64,000 bases of DNA from Enterococcus sp. DIV0660C. Its GTDB lineage: Bacteria; Bacillota; Bacilli; Lactobacillales; Enterococcaceae. A program made the position numbers and the translations under genes. The stretch spans positions 1 through 64,000 of the forward strand of contig NZ_JAFLWA010000038.1 of NCBI RefSeq assembly GCF_017316125.1, written 5' to 3'. The notes below the pieces were generated by a model that saw only the letters and a list, made by a program, of their open reading frames with translations, searched no databases and was not told where the DNA came from. Positions 8,854 to 17,526 of this stretch are shown piece by piece (the first letter of the stretch is position 1; every line of letters starts with the position of its first letter).

Positions 8854-9173
8854 GCTGCTTTTGGGCTTTTTTGACTGAAATTTGTTATTTAAGCAAAAAA
8901 AAATCGTGTTTTTCTTCTAGATTTTTTGTTCTAATGTTACAAAATGTCAATTTTTTGTGAAAAAACATATTACTTGTTGAAAATGTTTTCTCCTTTGACG
9001 CCAAAGGTTTCTACGACTTTAGACTGAGATGATAGACTGGTGAAATGTTACAAATATTAAAAAAATTGTCATTTTGTCATCAAATGTCATCATTCTTTTA
9101 CCTATGAAATATTTTCAAATGTTAAAGTTAATGACGTTGAAAGAAACTAAGAGGACATGAGGGAGTTTAATAT
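8854..9173 (+). promoter_or_regulatory. long A/T-rich upstream region with TGTYAY hexamer repeats
   Basis: The 320 bases before the Apf-like gene contain no gene but are full of related hexamers: TGTTAC at 8935 and 9046, TGTCAA at 8945, TGTCAT at 9067, 9075 and 9085, and TGTTAA at 9120. Spacings include 8, 10, 10 and 21 bases, roughly one or two helical turns. Such clusters resemble response-regulator sites of the WalR type (TGTWAH half-sites), but spacing is not the canonical 11, so the regulator is not assigned. Confidence 0.45.
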
Positions 9174-9779
9174 ATGAATTCAATGAAGAAAATCGTTTTA
9201 GGAACAACTTTTGCTGCAGGTGCTGCAATGTTTGTGGGAGCTACAGAAGCTCATGCTGACGAAACTTACACAGTTAAATCAGGTGATACTTTATCTACAA
9301 TTTCACAACAATTTGCAGGTGACAATACTTTAATTGACACAATTGCAGAAAAAAATTCTATTTCTGATATTAATCGTATCTACGTTGGTGAAGAATTAAC
9401 AATCCCAACATCAGGCGAAGTTTCAACTAAAGCAGAAGTAAAAACTGAAACTAAACAAGAAACAGCAACAACTGAACAAGCAACTCAACAATATACATAC
9501 GTTGCACCAGTTGAAACTGTTGAACCAGTAGTTGCAACACCAGCAACTCCTGCAGCTTCAACAAGTGATGCAAAAGAATGGATCGCTCAAAGAGAATCAA
9601 GCGGTTCTTATACAGCTACTAACGGACGTTATATCGGACGTTACCAATTAGATTCATCATACTTAAATGGTGACTACTCAGCTGCCAACCAAGAACGTGT
9701 TGCTGATGAATATGTATCATCACGCTACGGTTCATGGGACGCTGCTAAAACATTCTGGTTAGCAAACGGCTGGTACTAA
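9174..9779 (+). CDS. secreted LysM protein with Apf-like C-terminal domain
   Basis: A 201-residue secreted protein with a signal peptide ending near AHADE (cleavage after residue ~28), one LysM domain at about 32-77 (YTVKSGDTLSTISQQF ... YVGEELTIP), a Thr/Glu/Val linker, and a C-terminal ~70-residue domain (EWIAQRESSGSYTATNGRYIG ... GSWDAAKTFWLANGWY) that is that of lactobacillal aggregation-promoting factors. The Glu in QRESSGSY resembles a transglycosylase-type acid. Likely a small cell-wall protein, abundantly expressed: codon use is highly biased (GGTGAC, GCAACT, repeated CAA) and the ribosome binding site is good. An exceptionally long upstream region suggests tight envelope-stress or growth control. 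Confidence 0.85.
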   Translation: MNSMKKIVLGTTFAAGAAMFVGATEAHADETYTVKSGDTLSTISQQFAGDNTLIDTIAEKNSISDINRIYVGEELTIPTSGEVSTKAEVKTETKQETATTEQATQQYTYVAPVETVEPVVATPATPAASTSDAKEWIAQRESSGSYTATNGRYIGRYQLDSSYLNGDYSAANQERVADEYVSSRYGSWDAAKTFWLANGWY

Positions 9780-9810
9780 GCCGAGCAACCAACTGAAACC
9801 AAAATAGTTG

Positions 9811-9855
9811 AATCCAAGAAGATCACTTTTGAGTGATTTTCTTGGATTTTTTTTT
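9811..9855 (+). terminator. terminator after Apf-like gene
   Basis: AATCCAAGAA(g)ATCACT pairs with AGTGAT(tt)TCTTGGATT across TTTG and ends in nine T residues, a strong stem. Confidence 0.9.
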
Positions 9856-9986
9856 AAAATTGTAAATTTCTCATATCAATTGCTGTAGAAGAATCGATAA
9901 GGGATGCCGTAAGACAAAAAAATAGTGCTGAGATATAATATTTATAAAGCGTTCTCTATTTTTTGACTTAAAAGGAAGGTGAGCGA

Positions 9987-11633
9987 ATGAGTACGATATC
10001 AGGACATTCACAAGCGACAATCAACTTGAATAACAATTTATTTTCGAGTATTCGAGTAATTATTGAAACAGCATTTTATGGTAATAATGTACAATTGATT
10101 GATCATTTAGCACAGGCATATCAGTTAGCAACCAAGAGTCCTGGAACGATTGTCACAGATTTAGCTGTATCTCATACCGAAGAGTTAAAACTACCAAAGG
10201 ATAGTAAAGTATTAGTTTTTAATGATGGTGAAATCATTGGACGAACAGCGGCAGCTCGTAGAGTGATCGGTGAACCAGGAATTAGTCAAGTGAAGTATGA
10301 AAAAATTTTGCGGGAAGCAATTTATCAAAGTAGAATACGTCAGTTTTACCATGGCAAAGTCATAGTTGGATTGGATCAGGAATTTTCGGTGAAAGCACAT
10401 GTGTTGGTTCCAGAAGGATTTGAGAATAATTTATACTCTTATTTATTAAATTTTGAAGTGCTAACAGCAGAGAGTGAAACTGACTATCAGCATTCGCAAA
10501 CATATAATGAGGGGGATCTGTACATTTTTGCTGATCCAGAATGGCAGCATCCAGCGTTTCCTGATGGTCTGGTGTTGATTGATGCTATGCATAATGTTGC
10601 AGCTGTTTTGGGTCTGCGTTACTTTGGTGAGCTAAAAAAAGCTACGTTGACTCTTGCTTGGGCGTTAGCCAATCGGAATGGTTTCATTGCATGTCATGGA
10701 GGATTGAAGCAATATCAATTTCCAACACATCGTTACACAATGGCAGTTTTTGGCCTATCTGGTTCTGGGAAATCAACGATCACTTTAGCGAGAAGTGCAG
10801 ATGATGTAGTCACTGTATTGCATGATGATGCATTTGTCATCTCAAAAAAGAAGGGATCGACCACAGCATTAGAACCAGCATATTTTGACAAAACACAAGA
10901 CTATGCTTCAAATGATCCAACAGTTTCATCATTTTTAACTTGTCAAAATGTAGGCGTTACGTTGAATGACTCTGGGGAAAAAGTATTAGTGACTGAAGAT
11001 ATTCGGAATGGCAACGGTCGAGCAATCAAATCAAGGTTTGTTACGCCAAATCGTGTGGATCATTTGGACGATAAAATCGATGCAGTTTTTTGGATTATGA
11101 AAGATGATGTTTTTCCACCGGTTGTTAAAATCAATGATCCTATCTTAGCTGCAATTTTTGGTGCAACTTTAGCGACAAAACGGTCAAGTGCAGAAAATAT
11201 CCGGAAGGAAGAGGTCGATCAATTAGTATATGTTCCATATGCTAATCCGTTTAGAGTATATCCATTAGCTGAGGACTATCAGGCTTTTAAAGAACTATTT
11301 GAAAAACAAGATACTGATTGCTATATTTTAAATACAGGATATTTTGACCAAAAAAAAATTACGCCTGAAGTCACTTTGAAAAGTGTAGAGGCTATAGCTA
11401 AAAAACAAGCGCAATTTCTGCCACTAGGAAAGCTATCAGAGCTGTCTTATTTGCCGGTGACTGGGTTTCCTGAGCCATTCAATGAAGCAACTTATCAAGA
11501 ATGTTTGTATCAGCGGTTGACTTCAAGATATCAATTCATTCTGGAACAAGAAGAATTGTTGAGTGGTTATCATGAACTTCCTGCTGAAGCAATAAAATCA
11601 TTGAAAGGATTGCTAAAAAAGTTGAAGAAATAA
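9987..11633 (+). CDS. pckA: phosphoenolpyruvate carboxykinase, ATP-type (divergent)
   Basis: A 548-residue protein with kinase-1a loop GLSGSGKST near residue 255, acidic kinase-2-like motif LHDDAFVI about 30 residues later, and the conserved C-terminal NPFRVYPLAEDY and TEDIRNGNGRA regions expected of ATP-dependent PEPCK. It decarboxylates and phosphorylates oxaloacetate to PEP, or runs in reverse for CO2 fixation. It is diverged from the Escherichia/Bacillus enzymes; the signature usually written GLSGTGKTT is here GLSGSGKST. A TATAAT -10 lies at about 9936. It is monocistronic and convergent with the FAD oxidoreductase. Confidence 0.8.
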   Translation: MSTISGHSQATINLNNNLFSSIRVIIETAFYGNNVQLIDHLAQAYQLATKSPGTIVTDLAVSHTEELKLPKDSKVLVFNDGEIIGRTAAARRVIGEPGISQVKYEKILREAIYQSRIRQFYHGKVIVGLDQEFSVKAHVLVPEGFENNLYSYLLNFEVLTAESETDYQHSQTYNEGDLYIFADPEWQHPAFPDGLVLIDAMHNVAAVLGLRYFGELKKATLTLAWALANRNGFIACHGGLKQYQFPTHRYTMAVFGLSGSGKSTITLARSADDVVTVLHDDAFVISKKKGSTTALEPAYFDKTQDYASNDPTVSSFLTCQNVGVTLNDSGEKVLVTEDIRNGNGRAIKSRFVTPNRVDHLDDKIDAVFWIMKDDVFPPVVKINDPILAAIFGATLATKRSSAENIRKEEVDQLVYVPYANPFRVYPLAEDYQAFKELFEKQDTDCYILNTGYFDQKKITPEVTLKSVEAIAKKQAQFLPLGKLSELSYLPVTGFPEPFNEATYQECLYQRLTSRYQFILEQEELLSGYHELPAEAIKSLKGLLKKLKK

Positions 11634-11758
11634 AGGATGTTGATAAGAACCAAAAAGTTATTTTTAGTGTGAAGACAGTGATTCACAGATAATGTATTCA
11701 GGCGAACTATTTCCAACAGCTTTTTTCGGTGGGAGGAAAGTTAAATAATCGATCAAAT

Positions 11759-11792
11759 GAAAAAAGAGCGAGACAGAAGTCCGCTCTTTTTT
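11759..11792. terminator. bidirectional terminator
   Basis: AAAAAGAGCG and CGCTCTTTTTT pair around an 11-base loop between convergent genes. Confidence 0.85.
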
Positions 11793-11802
11793 GTGTTTAC
11801 AA

Positions 11803-12915
11803 TCAACCAACCGTCTTTGAAAGATAAGTTTTTATTTCTTTTTGATATTTTTTTTTCGACCAATTTCCTGTGTTTAGGTAATCTGCTAACAAATACCCGA
11901 TGTAAGGACCAGTTGTTAAACCGGATGATCCTAGTCCGCTTGCCACTAGTAAAGTAGGATCATCTGGTACTAAGCCAAAAAATGGTGAAAAATCAGACGT
12001 ATAAGCACGAGTACCCACACGGAAATGGTAACGCCAAGCGGTAAGTTGTTCTGGATTGGCTAGAAAATCTTTCGTGTGAGTAGTAAGCATTTCATAAGCA
12101 GTTTCGGTAGGGGATAAGTCCCAACCACCATCGTTTTCGTGTGTTGCACCAATCAAAATTTTACCAGACATGAATGGAATAAAATCGGCTTCGCCATCCA
12201 GCATCGCTACGGGCCATTTGCTACTATTTTGATAAGGAGAATCAAAAACTAGAAGTTGTCCTTTTTGAGGTCGAATATCAACTGTATAGCCAATAGTTTC
12301 CAGCAAAGGTTTTAATGCGGGGCCAGGTGTAAGGATGATTCGATCAACTAGTTTTTCGCCAAACGCACCTTGAACCAACCATGCATCACCTTTTGGCTGA
12401 AACGCAACACGGTCATTGATGATTGCTACTTGCTGATGTGTTAAACGTTTTGCTAGTTGTGTTAAATAAGCTTTGCCATCAAGCTTTCCACCACCACTAA
12501 TGTGAAGTGAAGGTGCTGGTTTAAGTAGTTCAAGTTTAGCAGTTGTTTGAGCGGGTGTTAATAGTTCAATGTTACCGATTTCTGGTGCTTCTTTTTTACG
12601 CTCCTCCGCTAGTTCGGCAAGTGAAATCAATTCATCTTGCGGTCGTAATAAAAGTGTTCCTGAACGATCATAAATGGTTGAATCTAATTGGAAATCTTGA
12701 ATCAATTTATCGAAGAAAGCAGCACCATCTTTAGCTAGTTGATACCACTGTTTGTTTCGTCTTTTTGAAAGCCAAGGAGAAATAATTCCCGCACTGGCTT
12801 TGGTTGCTTGACCAGTGGAGTCATCAAATAATGTGACTTCAAACTTGGTTGTATCTAAATAATTTGCAAGGGTCATACCGATGATGCCACCGCCAATAAT
12901 GGCAATTTTTTCCAT
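11803..12915 (-). CDS. FAD-dependent oxidoreductase, DadA/glycine oxidase-like (DAO family)
   Basis: About 370 residues, starting MEKIAIIGGGIIGMTLANYL, the GxGxxG dinucleotide-binding motif of the DAO/DadA family. A KASAGIISPW motif near residue 45 and the C-terminal GLGSSGLTTGPYIG motif belong to amine/amino-acid oxidases using FAD. Likely oxidises a secondary amine or D-amino acid; the substrate is unknown. The minus-strand start has an AAGGAGG site. It lies downstream of the MFS exporter on the same strand but a strong terminator separates them. Confidence 0.8.
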   Translation of the reverse strand: MEKIAIIGGGIIGMTLANYLDTTKFEVTLFDDSTGQATKASAGIISPWLSKRRNKQWYQLAKDGAAFFDKLIQDFQLDSTIYDRSGTLLLRPQDELISLAELAEERKKEAPEIGNIELLTPAQTTAKLELLKPAPSLHISGGGKLDGKAYLTQLAKRLTHQQVAIINDRVAFQPKGDAWLVQGAFGEKLVDRIILTPGPALKPLLETIGYTVDIRPQKGQLLVFDSPYQNSSKWPVAMLDGEADFIPFMSGKILIGATHENDGGWDLSPTETAYEMLTTHTKDFLANPEQLTAWRYHFRVGTRAYTSDFSPFFGLVPDDPTLLVASGLGSSGLTTGPYIGYLLADYLNTGNWSKKKYQKEIKTYLSKTVG

Positions 12916-12952
12916 AAAAGAGCCTCCTTTTTCGTTTTCATTCTTACACAAA

Positions 12953-12986
12953 AAGAAGATGGATGCAAACACCCATCTTCTTTTTG
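12953..12986 (-). terminator. terminator of the MFS gene
   Basis: Read on the minus strand, AAAAAGAAGATGG and CCATCTTCTTTTT form a strong stem just after the exporter stop codon. Confidence 0.85.
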
Positions 12987-12987
12987 T

Positions 12988-14361
12988 TTATTGTTGTTTT
13001 TTCTTTAAATAGTAAGGCATAAACTGGGCAAAGCTAATAATCAGTAAGATAAGTAAAACACCCAATGCTGCTTTTGAACCTAAAGTAGTAGCTGCTTCGT
13101 AGTGCAACGTGGAGTGGTCTTGCACAAGGTTGATAATGATCGCTACTAGCGAGGTGGCAATCGCACCAGAAAACTGTTGAAGCGTGTTGAATAGTGCATT
13201 TCCATCGCCTTGGAACTCTTCGCTTAATGCATTCATTCCAGTAGTCATCATATTACTGTAAGAAAGACCAATACCAATCATGTAGAAAACATGACAAGCT
13301 ACTAACCAAATCAAGGATGCATGACCAATCAATAAAACGAGAGCTAGCCAACCAATCGTCGATAAGATTAAACCAGCTAAGATTGGTTTTTTAGGTCCAT
13401 GTTGATCGAGTAATTTTCCGGAGAAAGGAGACAAAATCGCACCAATTGCGGCTCCCGGAAGCATGGACAAACCAGCAATAAATGCGGTATCTCCTTGAAC
13501 GATTTGAATGAAGTTTGGCAAGACAAATGAAACACCGAGTAGTAAAAATTGATAAACTAAGAAACTAAATAAAAATAATCGGAAGGTTTTATTAGATAGA
13601 ATCGATAAGCGAATCAAGGGTTGATCAATTGTTTTTGAACGTTGATAGAACACTAAGAAACCAATGATTGCAATAATCAAAGAAACCCAGCTAATTAGTT
13701 GACCAATCGTGCTCAGGAATGTTAAAGCACCACTGAAAAGTAAGCATAACCCTAATACGCTAAGTAAATCTAAATGACCACCCTTTGCTACATTTGTTTC
13801 AGGGATGGCAAATAGACCAATCACTAGTGATACCAGTAAGACTGGCACAAGAAATAAGAAAATATGATTCCAAGTAAAAGCGGAGGTCAAAATCCCACCA
13901 TAGGTTGGTCCAATAGCTGGCGCAATCGCTGTAGTCAATGTTCCGACACCAATCATCGCACCGCGACGATTCATAGGTGCATACGTCAAAATGATATGAA
14001 ACATCAATGGAAGTGCGATACCAGTTGCAATCCCTTGTAATAGTCGTCCCATTAGAAGAAACATGAAAGTTGGTGAGAAGAAATCAACTAAGATGCCGGC
14101 AAGAAACAGAAGATTTGAAAACAAAAATAATTTTCGAATACTAAAATTGCGGTTTAGATAGGTTGATAATGGTACGATGATTGAAATCATCAATAAGTAA
14201 ATCGTTGTTACCCATTGGACTTGAGCAGTTGTCAAATCAAATTGCTTAATCAACGTTGGGAAAGTTACATTCATCGCAGTTTCAATCAGAACACCTGCGA
14301 AGGACATGATCCCAGTCGCAATCACTGCGGGAACAAGTAGTAGTTCTTTTTGTTTTGTCAT
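12988..14361 (-). CDS. MFS multidrug exporter, DHA2 (EmrB/QacA) family
   Basis: About 457 residues with 12-14 hydrophobic segments. Motif QWVTTIYLLMISIIVPLS near residue 50 and GRLLQGIATGIALPL (motif B region) plus the antiporter-specific GPTYGGIL motif C region place it among drug:H+ antiporters. The ATG at 14361 follows an AGAGGTG site. The leader of about 110 nt carries a terminator hairpin between promoter and start codon, so expression is probably inducible by attenuation. Substrate unknown. Confidence 0.85.
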   Translation of the reverse strand: MTKQKELLLVPAVIATGIMSFAGVLIETAMNVTFPTLIKQFDLTTAQVQWVTTIYLLMISIIVPLSTYLNRNFSIRKLFLFSNLLFLAGILVDFFSPTFMFLLMGRLLQGIATGIALPLMFHIILTYAPMNRRGAMIGVGTLTTAIAPAIGPTYGGILTSAFTWNHIFLFLVPVLLVSLVIGLFAIPETNVAKGGHLDLLSVLGLCLLFSGALTFLSTIGQLISWVSLIIAIIGFLVFYQRSKTIDQPLIRLSILSNKTFRLFLFSFLVYQFLLLGVSFVLPNFIQIVQGDTAFIAGLSMLPGAAIGAILSPFSGKLLDQHGPKKPILAGLILSTIGWLALVLLIGHASLIWLVACHVFYMIGIGLSYSNMMTTGMNALSEEFQGDGNALFNTLQQFSGAIATSLVAIIINLVQDHSTLHYEAATTLGSKAALGVLLILLIISFAQFMPYYLKKKQQ

Positions 14362-14386
14362 ACATTTCACCTCTTAAAAATTTCGC

Positions 14387-14433
14387 AAAAAAAGAGAGAA
14401 GATTTCTATTGTCAATAGAAATCGCCTCTCTCT
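14387..14433 (-). terminator. leader terminator (attenuator) of the MFS gene
   Basis: On the minus strand the leader contains GAGAGAGGCGATTTCTATT, a 3-base loop, AATAGAAATCTTCTCTC, then seven T residues. This is a complete intrinsic terminator placed about 25-70 nt before the start codon, after the promoter. A smaller hairpin ACACG...CGTGT lies directly upstream and could be the start of an alternative fold. Confidence 0.75.
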
Positions 14434-14477
14434 CGACACGCATTTACGTGTTATCTGTACGATTGTTTGCTGGAGTT

Positions 14478-14507
14478 ATTTTAGCATAGACTCAAATTTT
14501 ATGTCAA
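14478..14507 (-). promoter_or_regulatory. promoter of the MFS gene
   Basis: On the minus strand TTGACA (14507-14502) and TAAAAT (14483-14478) are separated by 18 bases; a strong sigma-A promoter upstream of the attenuator. Confidence 0.75.
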
Positions 14508-14615
14508 TAAAATTAGTCAAGACATCTCAAAAAGGTTATGATTAAATGGAGTTTAAAAATGGAAATAAAACAAGAAAAAATCGTAAATATATAAATAGGC
14601 TAGGAGAAAAAGAAA

Positions 14616-15239
14616 ATGGATAAAATTGAATGGCGTAAAGCTGAATCTGGCTATCGAGTAACAAAAAAACCACAGATTTTAGAATTGCCAGCACAAAATT
14701 TTTTTACGATCAAAGGTGTAGGTGATCCAAATCAAGAGGATTTCCAAAGACGCATTGGAGTGTTATACCCAGTGAGTTATGCAATCAAAATGTCACCGAA
14801 AAATAATTGGGCTATTCCTGGTTACCAACCATACACAGTTTACCCACTAGAAGGTCAGTGGGGATTACAAGAAAAATATTTGCAGGAAAAAGTGATGTTG
14901 AAGGAACACTTTGCTTATCAACTGATGATTAAACAGCCTGATTTCGTGACACCGGAGATTGCCCAACTTGCAATGAAGCGTTCAGCAAAAAAGATTCCTG
15001 AAGAGTTACTTGCACAATTACAATTTGAGACAATCGAGGAAGGATTAGTTGGACAAATTTTACACATTGGTTCTTACGATGAGGAGCAAAAGAGTTTTGA
15101 TAAATTAGCAGTCTTTCTCGGAGAAGAAGGATATCAGCGGATAGGAAAAGAGCACAAAGAAATTTATTTAAGTGATCCTAGAAGAGTAGCGCCAGAGAAA
15201 CGAAAAACAATTTTACGTGTGCGCATTGCCAAAAAGTAA
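14616..15239 (+). CDS. GyrI-like small-molecule-binding domain protein
   Basis: A 207-residue cytoplasmic protein. The pattern LPAQNFFTIKGVGDPN near residue 25 and the PLEGQWGL / LHIGSYDEE regions are typical of the GyrI-like (AraC-effector / SHS2) domain, as in the stand-alone GyrI-like proteins that bind or hydrolyse small hydrophobic ligands. It has no HTH. Divergently placed from the MFS exporter across a regulatory region, so a link to drug response is conceivable but unproven. Confidence 0.75.
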   Translation: MDKIEWRKAESGYRVTKKPQILELPAQNFFTIKGVGDPNQEDFQRRIGVLYPVSYAIKMSPKNNWAIPGYQPYTVYPLEGQWGLQEKYLQEKVMLKEHFAYQLMIKQPDFVTPEIAQLAMKRSAKKIPEELLAQLQFETIEEGLVGQILHIGSYDEEQKSFDKLAVFLGEEGYQRIGKEHKEIYLSDPRRVAPEKRKTILRVRIAKK

Positions 15240-15320
15240 AGGATCAAAAGTAATTTTCAAAGTAAACACGCCAATAATTGAGTAAATTTGTTATAATTAT
15301 GGATGAGAGAGGTGTCCAGG

Positions 15321-15776
15321 ATGAAAAAAAGTCAACGACAGGCATTGATTCGCCAAATAATTACAGAATATCCAATTAGTACACAAGAAGAATTACTTGC
15401 ACGCTTAGAAGAAGCAGGTGTTAGTGCAACTCAAGCAACAATTTCTCGAGATATTCGTGAAATGAAAGTAATCAAGGTTCAAGATGAAGAGCAACGAGTT
15501 CGTTACTCTCTTTTTAGTCAACCATCTGTTTCATTGAATGAACAACGTTTGCGTTCAGCTGTTAAGCGGGAAGTTTTACGAATTGAGACCGTTCAATTTA
15601 TGGTTGTGGTGTTGACTGAAAAAAATGGCGCAGACGTGGTGACAAACTGGTTAGATGAAGTTGCTTATCCAGAAGTTGCAGCGACAATTGCAGGTTTTGA
15701 TACATTTATCGTTGTTTGTCGTTCAGAAAGTGAAGCTCAAGCATTCGCGGAAAAATTAGAAAGTATGCGCGAATAA
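15321..15776 (+). CDS. argR: ArgR/AhrC-family transcriptional regulator
   Basis: About 151 residues. The winged HTH (KSQRQALIRQIITEYPIS ... ATQATISRDIREM) contains the SRD motif of ArgR; the C-terminal trimer domain carries GADVVTNWLDE and AATIAGFDTFIVVC, which resembles the GTIAGDDTI arginine-binding motif. The ATG at 15321 has an AGAGGTG site. Enterococci carry several ArgR paralogues controlling arginine catabolism and synthesis; which one this is cannot be told because no arc or arg genes are adjacent. Confidence 0.85.
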   Translation: MKKSQRQALIRQIITEYPISTQEELLARLEEAGVSATQATISRDIREMKVIKVQDEEQRVRYSLFSQPSVSLNEQRLRSAVKREVLRIETVQFMVVVLTEKNGADVVTNWLDEVAYPEVAATIAGFDTFIVVCRSESEAQAFAEKLESMRE

Positions 15777-15789
15777 ATAATTAGTGAAT

Positions 15790-15947
15790 AGCTAAGACTG
15801 TTTTTAACACAAGGATTGTGGATTTGGATTTTTGGTAGTTATTTACAGAATCCATTTATGAAAGCGTTCTACAAAGAACCTGAGTTGCTGAAAGTTCTAT
15901 CTGAGTGTTATGGTAAGTATAAAGTCAAGAACGGGGAAGTTTCGTAG
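15790..15947 (+). pseudogene. possible gene remnant
   Basis: An uninterrupted frame of about 50 codons ends at 15947 and reads like real protein (LWIWIFGSYLQNPF, then MKAFYKEPELLKVLSECYG). It has no ribosome binding site and its only ATG (15858) would give 29 residues. It may be the 3' relic of a decayed gene. I cannot name a parent family. Confidence 0.3.
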
Positions 15948-15971
15948 TTTTCCAGTAATGGAGGAGGAAGA

Positions 15972-16178
15972 ATGATGACGGGAATGATTATTTTTTTAAC
16001 TGTGTTGGTGTATGGAGTAAATTTTTTAGTATATATGTATCTTAAAATCAATAAGATCAAAGATTATTTAGAAAAAATAGCTATTTATTTTGGAACAAAT
16101 ATGACGCTGTTATTTACAAGTGGCATTTTTATGTTTTTTGGTAAATTAGTTGAAGATGGTATTTTAGTATTTGAATGA
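15972..16178 (+). CDS. small membrane protein, 68 aa
   Basis: Two hydrophobic helices (about residues 4-25 and 42-62) separated by a short basic loop with KINKIKDYLEK. The start follows an exceptionally strong GGAGGAGG site; ATG at 15972 or 15975 are both possible. No known family recognised. Followed by the promoter of the Ohr gene. Confidence 0.65.
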   Translation: MMTGMIIFLTVLVYGVNFLVYMYLKINKIKDYLEKIAIYFGTNMTLLFTSGIFMFFGKLVEDGILVFE

Positions 16179-16187
16179 GCAGATTCT

Positions 16188-16217
16188 TTGAATAAACCGC
16201 TCCACTAGGCTTACACT
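16188..16217 (+). promoter_or_regulatory. promoter of ohr
   Basis: TTGAAT and TACACT are separated by 18 bases, 36 bases before the ohr ATG. Confidence 0.5.
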
Positions 16218-16252
16218 AGAAATGTAGTAAGAAAGTCGAAAGGAGTAGTACA

Positions 16253-16654
16253 ATGAAAAAATTATACGAAACAGCGATGATTAACCACGGCGGACGAGAA
16301 GGTTCAGTCGAAGCACCAAATGGTTCGATGCACATGAAAATTACACCACCAGGAATCCATGCGGAGGGAACTAATCCTGAACAATTATTTGCAGCAGGAT
16401 ACGCTTCATGTTTTAATGGTGCATTACAACATATGGTCAAAGAAGCAGGCTTAGATGCTGACTCAACAGTTAAAGCACGCGTTTCACTTTACACATTAGA
16501 TGACGGTGGCTACCAGATTGGTGTCATTCTAGAAGCTCATGTCGAAGGCGTTAGTGAAGAAGAAGCACGAAAATTAGTTGATGATGCACATGAATTCTGT
16601 CCGTATTCTAAAGCAACTAAAGGAAATATCGAAGTACAAGTAGACCTTGTCTAA
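16253..16654 (+). CDS. ohr: organic hydroperoxide resistance protein, Ohr/OsmC family
   Basis: A 133-residue thiol peroxidase that reduces organic and fatty-acid hydroperoxides using lipoyl-linked reductants. The two redox cysteines are Cys53 (YASCFNGAL) and Cys116 (FCPYSKA), and the catalytic Arg15 (GGREGSV) is present. Full family length. No adjacent MarR-type OhrR is found, so control is probably from elsewhere. Ends at a strong terminator. Confidence 0.92.
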   Translation: MKKLYETAMINHGGREGSVEAPNGSMHMKITPPGIHAEGTNPEQLFAAGYASCFNGALQHMVKEAGLDADSTVKARVSLYTLDDGGYQIGVILEAHVEGVSEEEARKLVDDAHEFCPYSKATKGNIEVQVDLV

Positions 16655-16674
16655 AAATACAATGAAGTAATACT

Positions 16675-16717
16675 TAAGCGTAAGAGCTGACTTAGCTGTC
16701 AGTTTTTACGCTTTTTA
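16675..16717 (+). terminator. ohr terminator
   Basis: AAGCGTAA pairs with TTACGCTT with an inner CTGAC/GTCAG stem and a T tail. Confidence 0.75.
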
Positions 16718-16832
16718 TTTTTGTTCTAGACAAACATTTATAATCAATTATAAAGAAAAGGAAACCATAGTTGTCATGGGCTGTGGGGTTTGCTATTGTA
16801 GATGCAAGAAGAAAAACTAGGAGGAGCAGTCG

Positions 16833-17507
16833 ATGGCAAAAATCATGGTAGTAGAAGACGAAGAAGTCATCCGTCAACTAATTATGGAAGAGTTAGACAA
16901 GTGGCAATTTGAAACATTTGGAACAACTGATTTCAATCAGGTCTTTTCAGATTTTGAAGAAGAAGCACCGCAATTAGTGTTGTTAGATATCAATCTTCCA
17001 GTTTTTGATGGGTATTATTGGTGTCAAAAAATTCGCGAAGTATCAAAAGTACCAATTATTTTTATCTCAAGCCGCAATACAAATATGGACATGATCATGG
17101 CAATGAATATGGGAGCAGATGACTTCGTAACCAAGCCCTTTCAAGTAGATGTCTTGATTGCTAAAATCAATGCCCTATTGCGTCGTTCATATAATTATAC
17201 AGAACTTTCTAGTGAGATGATGAGTCATAATGGAATCACGCTAAATGTAGATAATGGAAGCATGGAGATTGATGGAGAAATCATTGATCTAAGTAAAAAT
17301 GAGTACCGACTATTGTTCATTTTGATGAAGCAACATGGAAAAATTTTGAGTCGTGAAAAGCTATTACGTGCTTTGTGGGATGATGAACGTTTTGTGGATG
17401 ATAATACATTAACGGTGAATATCAATCGCTTGCGAAGAAAAATCGAGCAAGCTGGGATCATGGGATACATCGAAACAAAAGTTGGACAAGGATATATCGT
17501 TCCTTAG
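16833..17507 (+). CDS. OmpR/PhoB-family response regulator (BceR-like)
   Basis: A 224-residue regulator: receiver domain with Asp9, phospho-acceptor Asp52 (LLDINLP), Ser80 and Lys101 (VTKPF), then a winged-helix DNA-binding domain ending RRKIEQAG...VGQGYIV. It begins after GGAGGAG. The partner kinase starts 19 bases downstream. BceR-type regulators answer to cell-wall-active antibiotics and usually control BceAB exporters. Confidence 0.9.
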   Translation: MAKIMVVEDEEVIRQLIMEELDKWQFETFGTTDFNQVFSDFEEEAPQLVLLDINLPVFDGYYWCQKIREVSKVPIIFISSRNTNMDMIMAMNMGADDFVTKPFQVDVLIAKINALLRRSYNYTELSSEMMSHNGITLNVDNGSMEIDGEIIDLSKNEYRLLFILMKQHGKILSREKLLRALWDDERFVDDNTLTVNINRLRRKIEQAGIMGYIETKVGQGYIVP

Positions 17508-17526
17508 AAAGGGCGGAAAATAGCCA

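Noticed and set aside
11757-11957. 66-codon frame on the plus strand
   Set aside because: It begins in a terminator and is antisense to the end of the FAD oxidoreductase gene.
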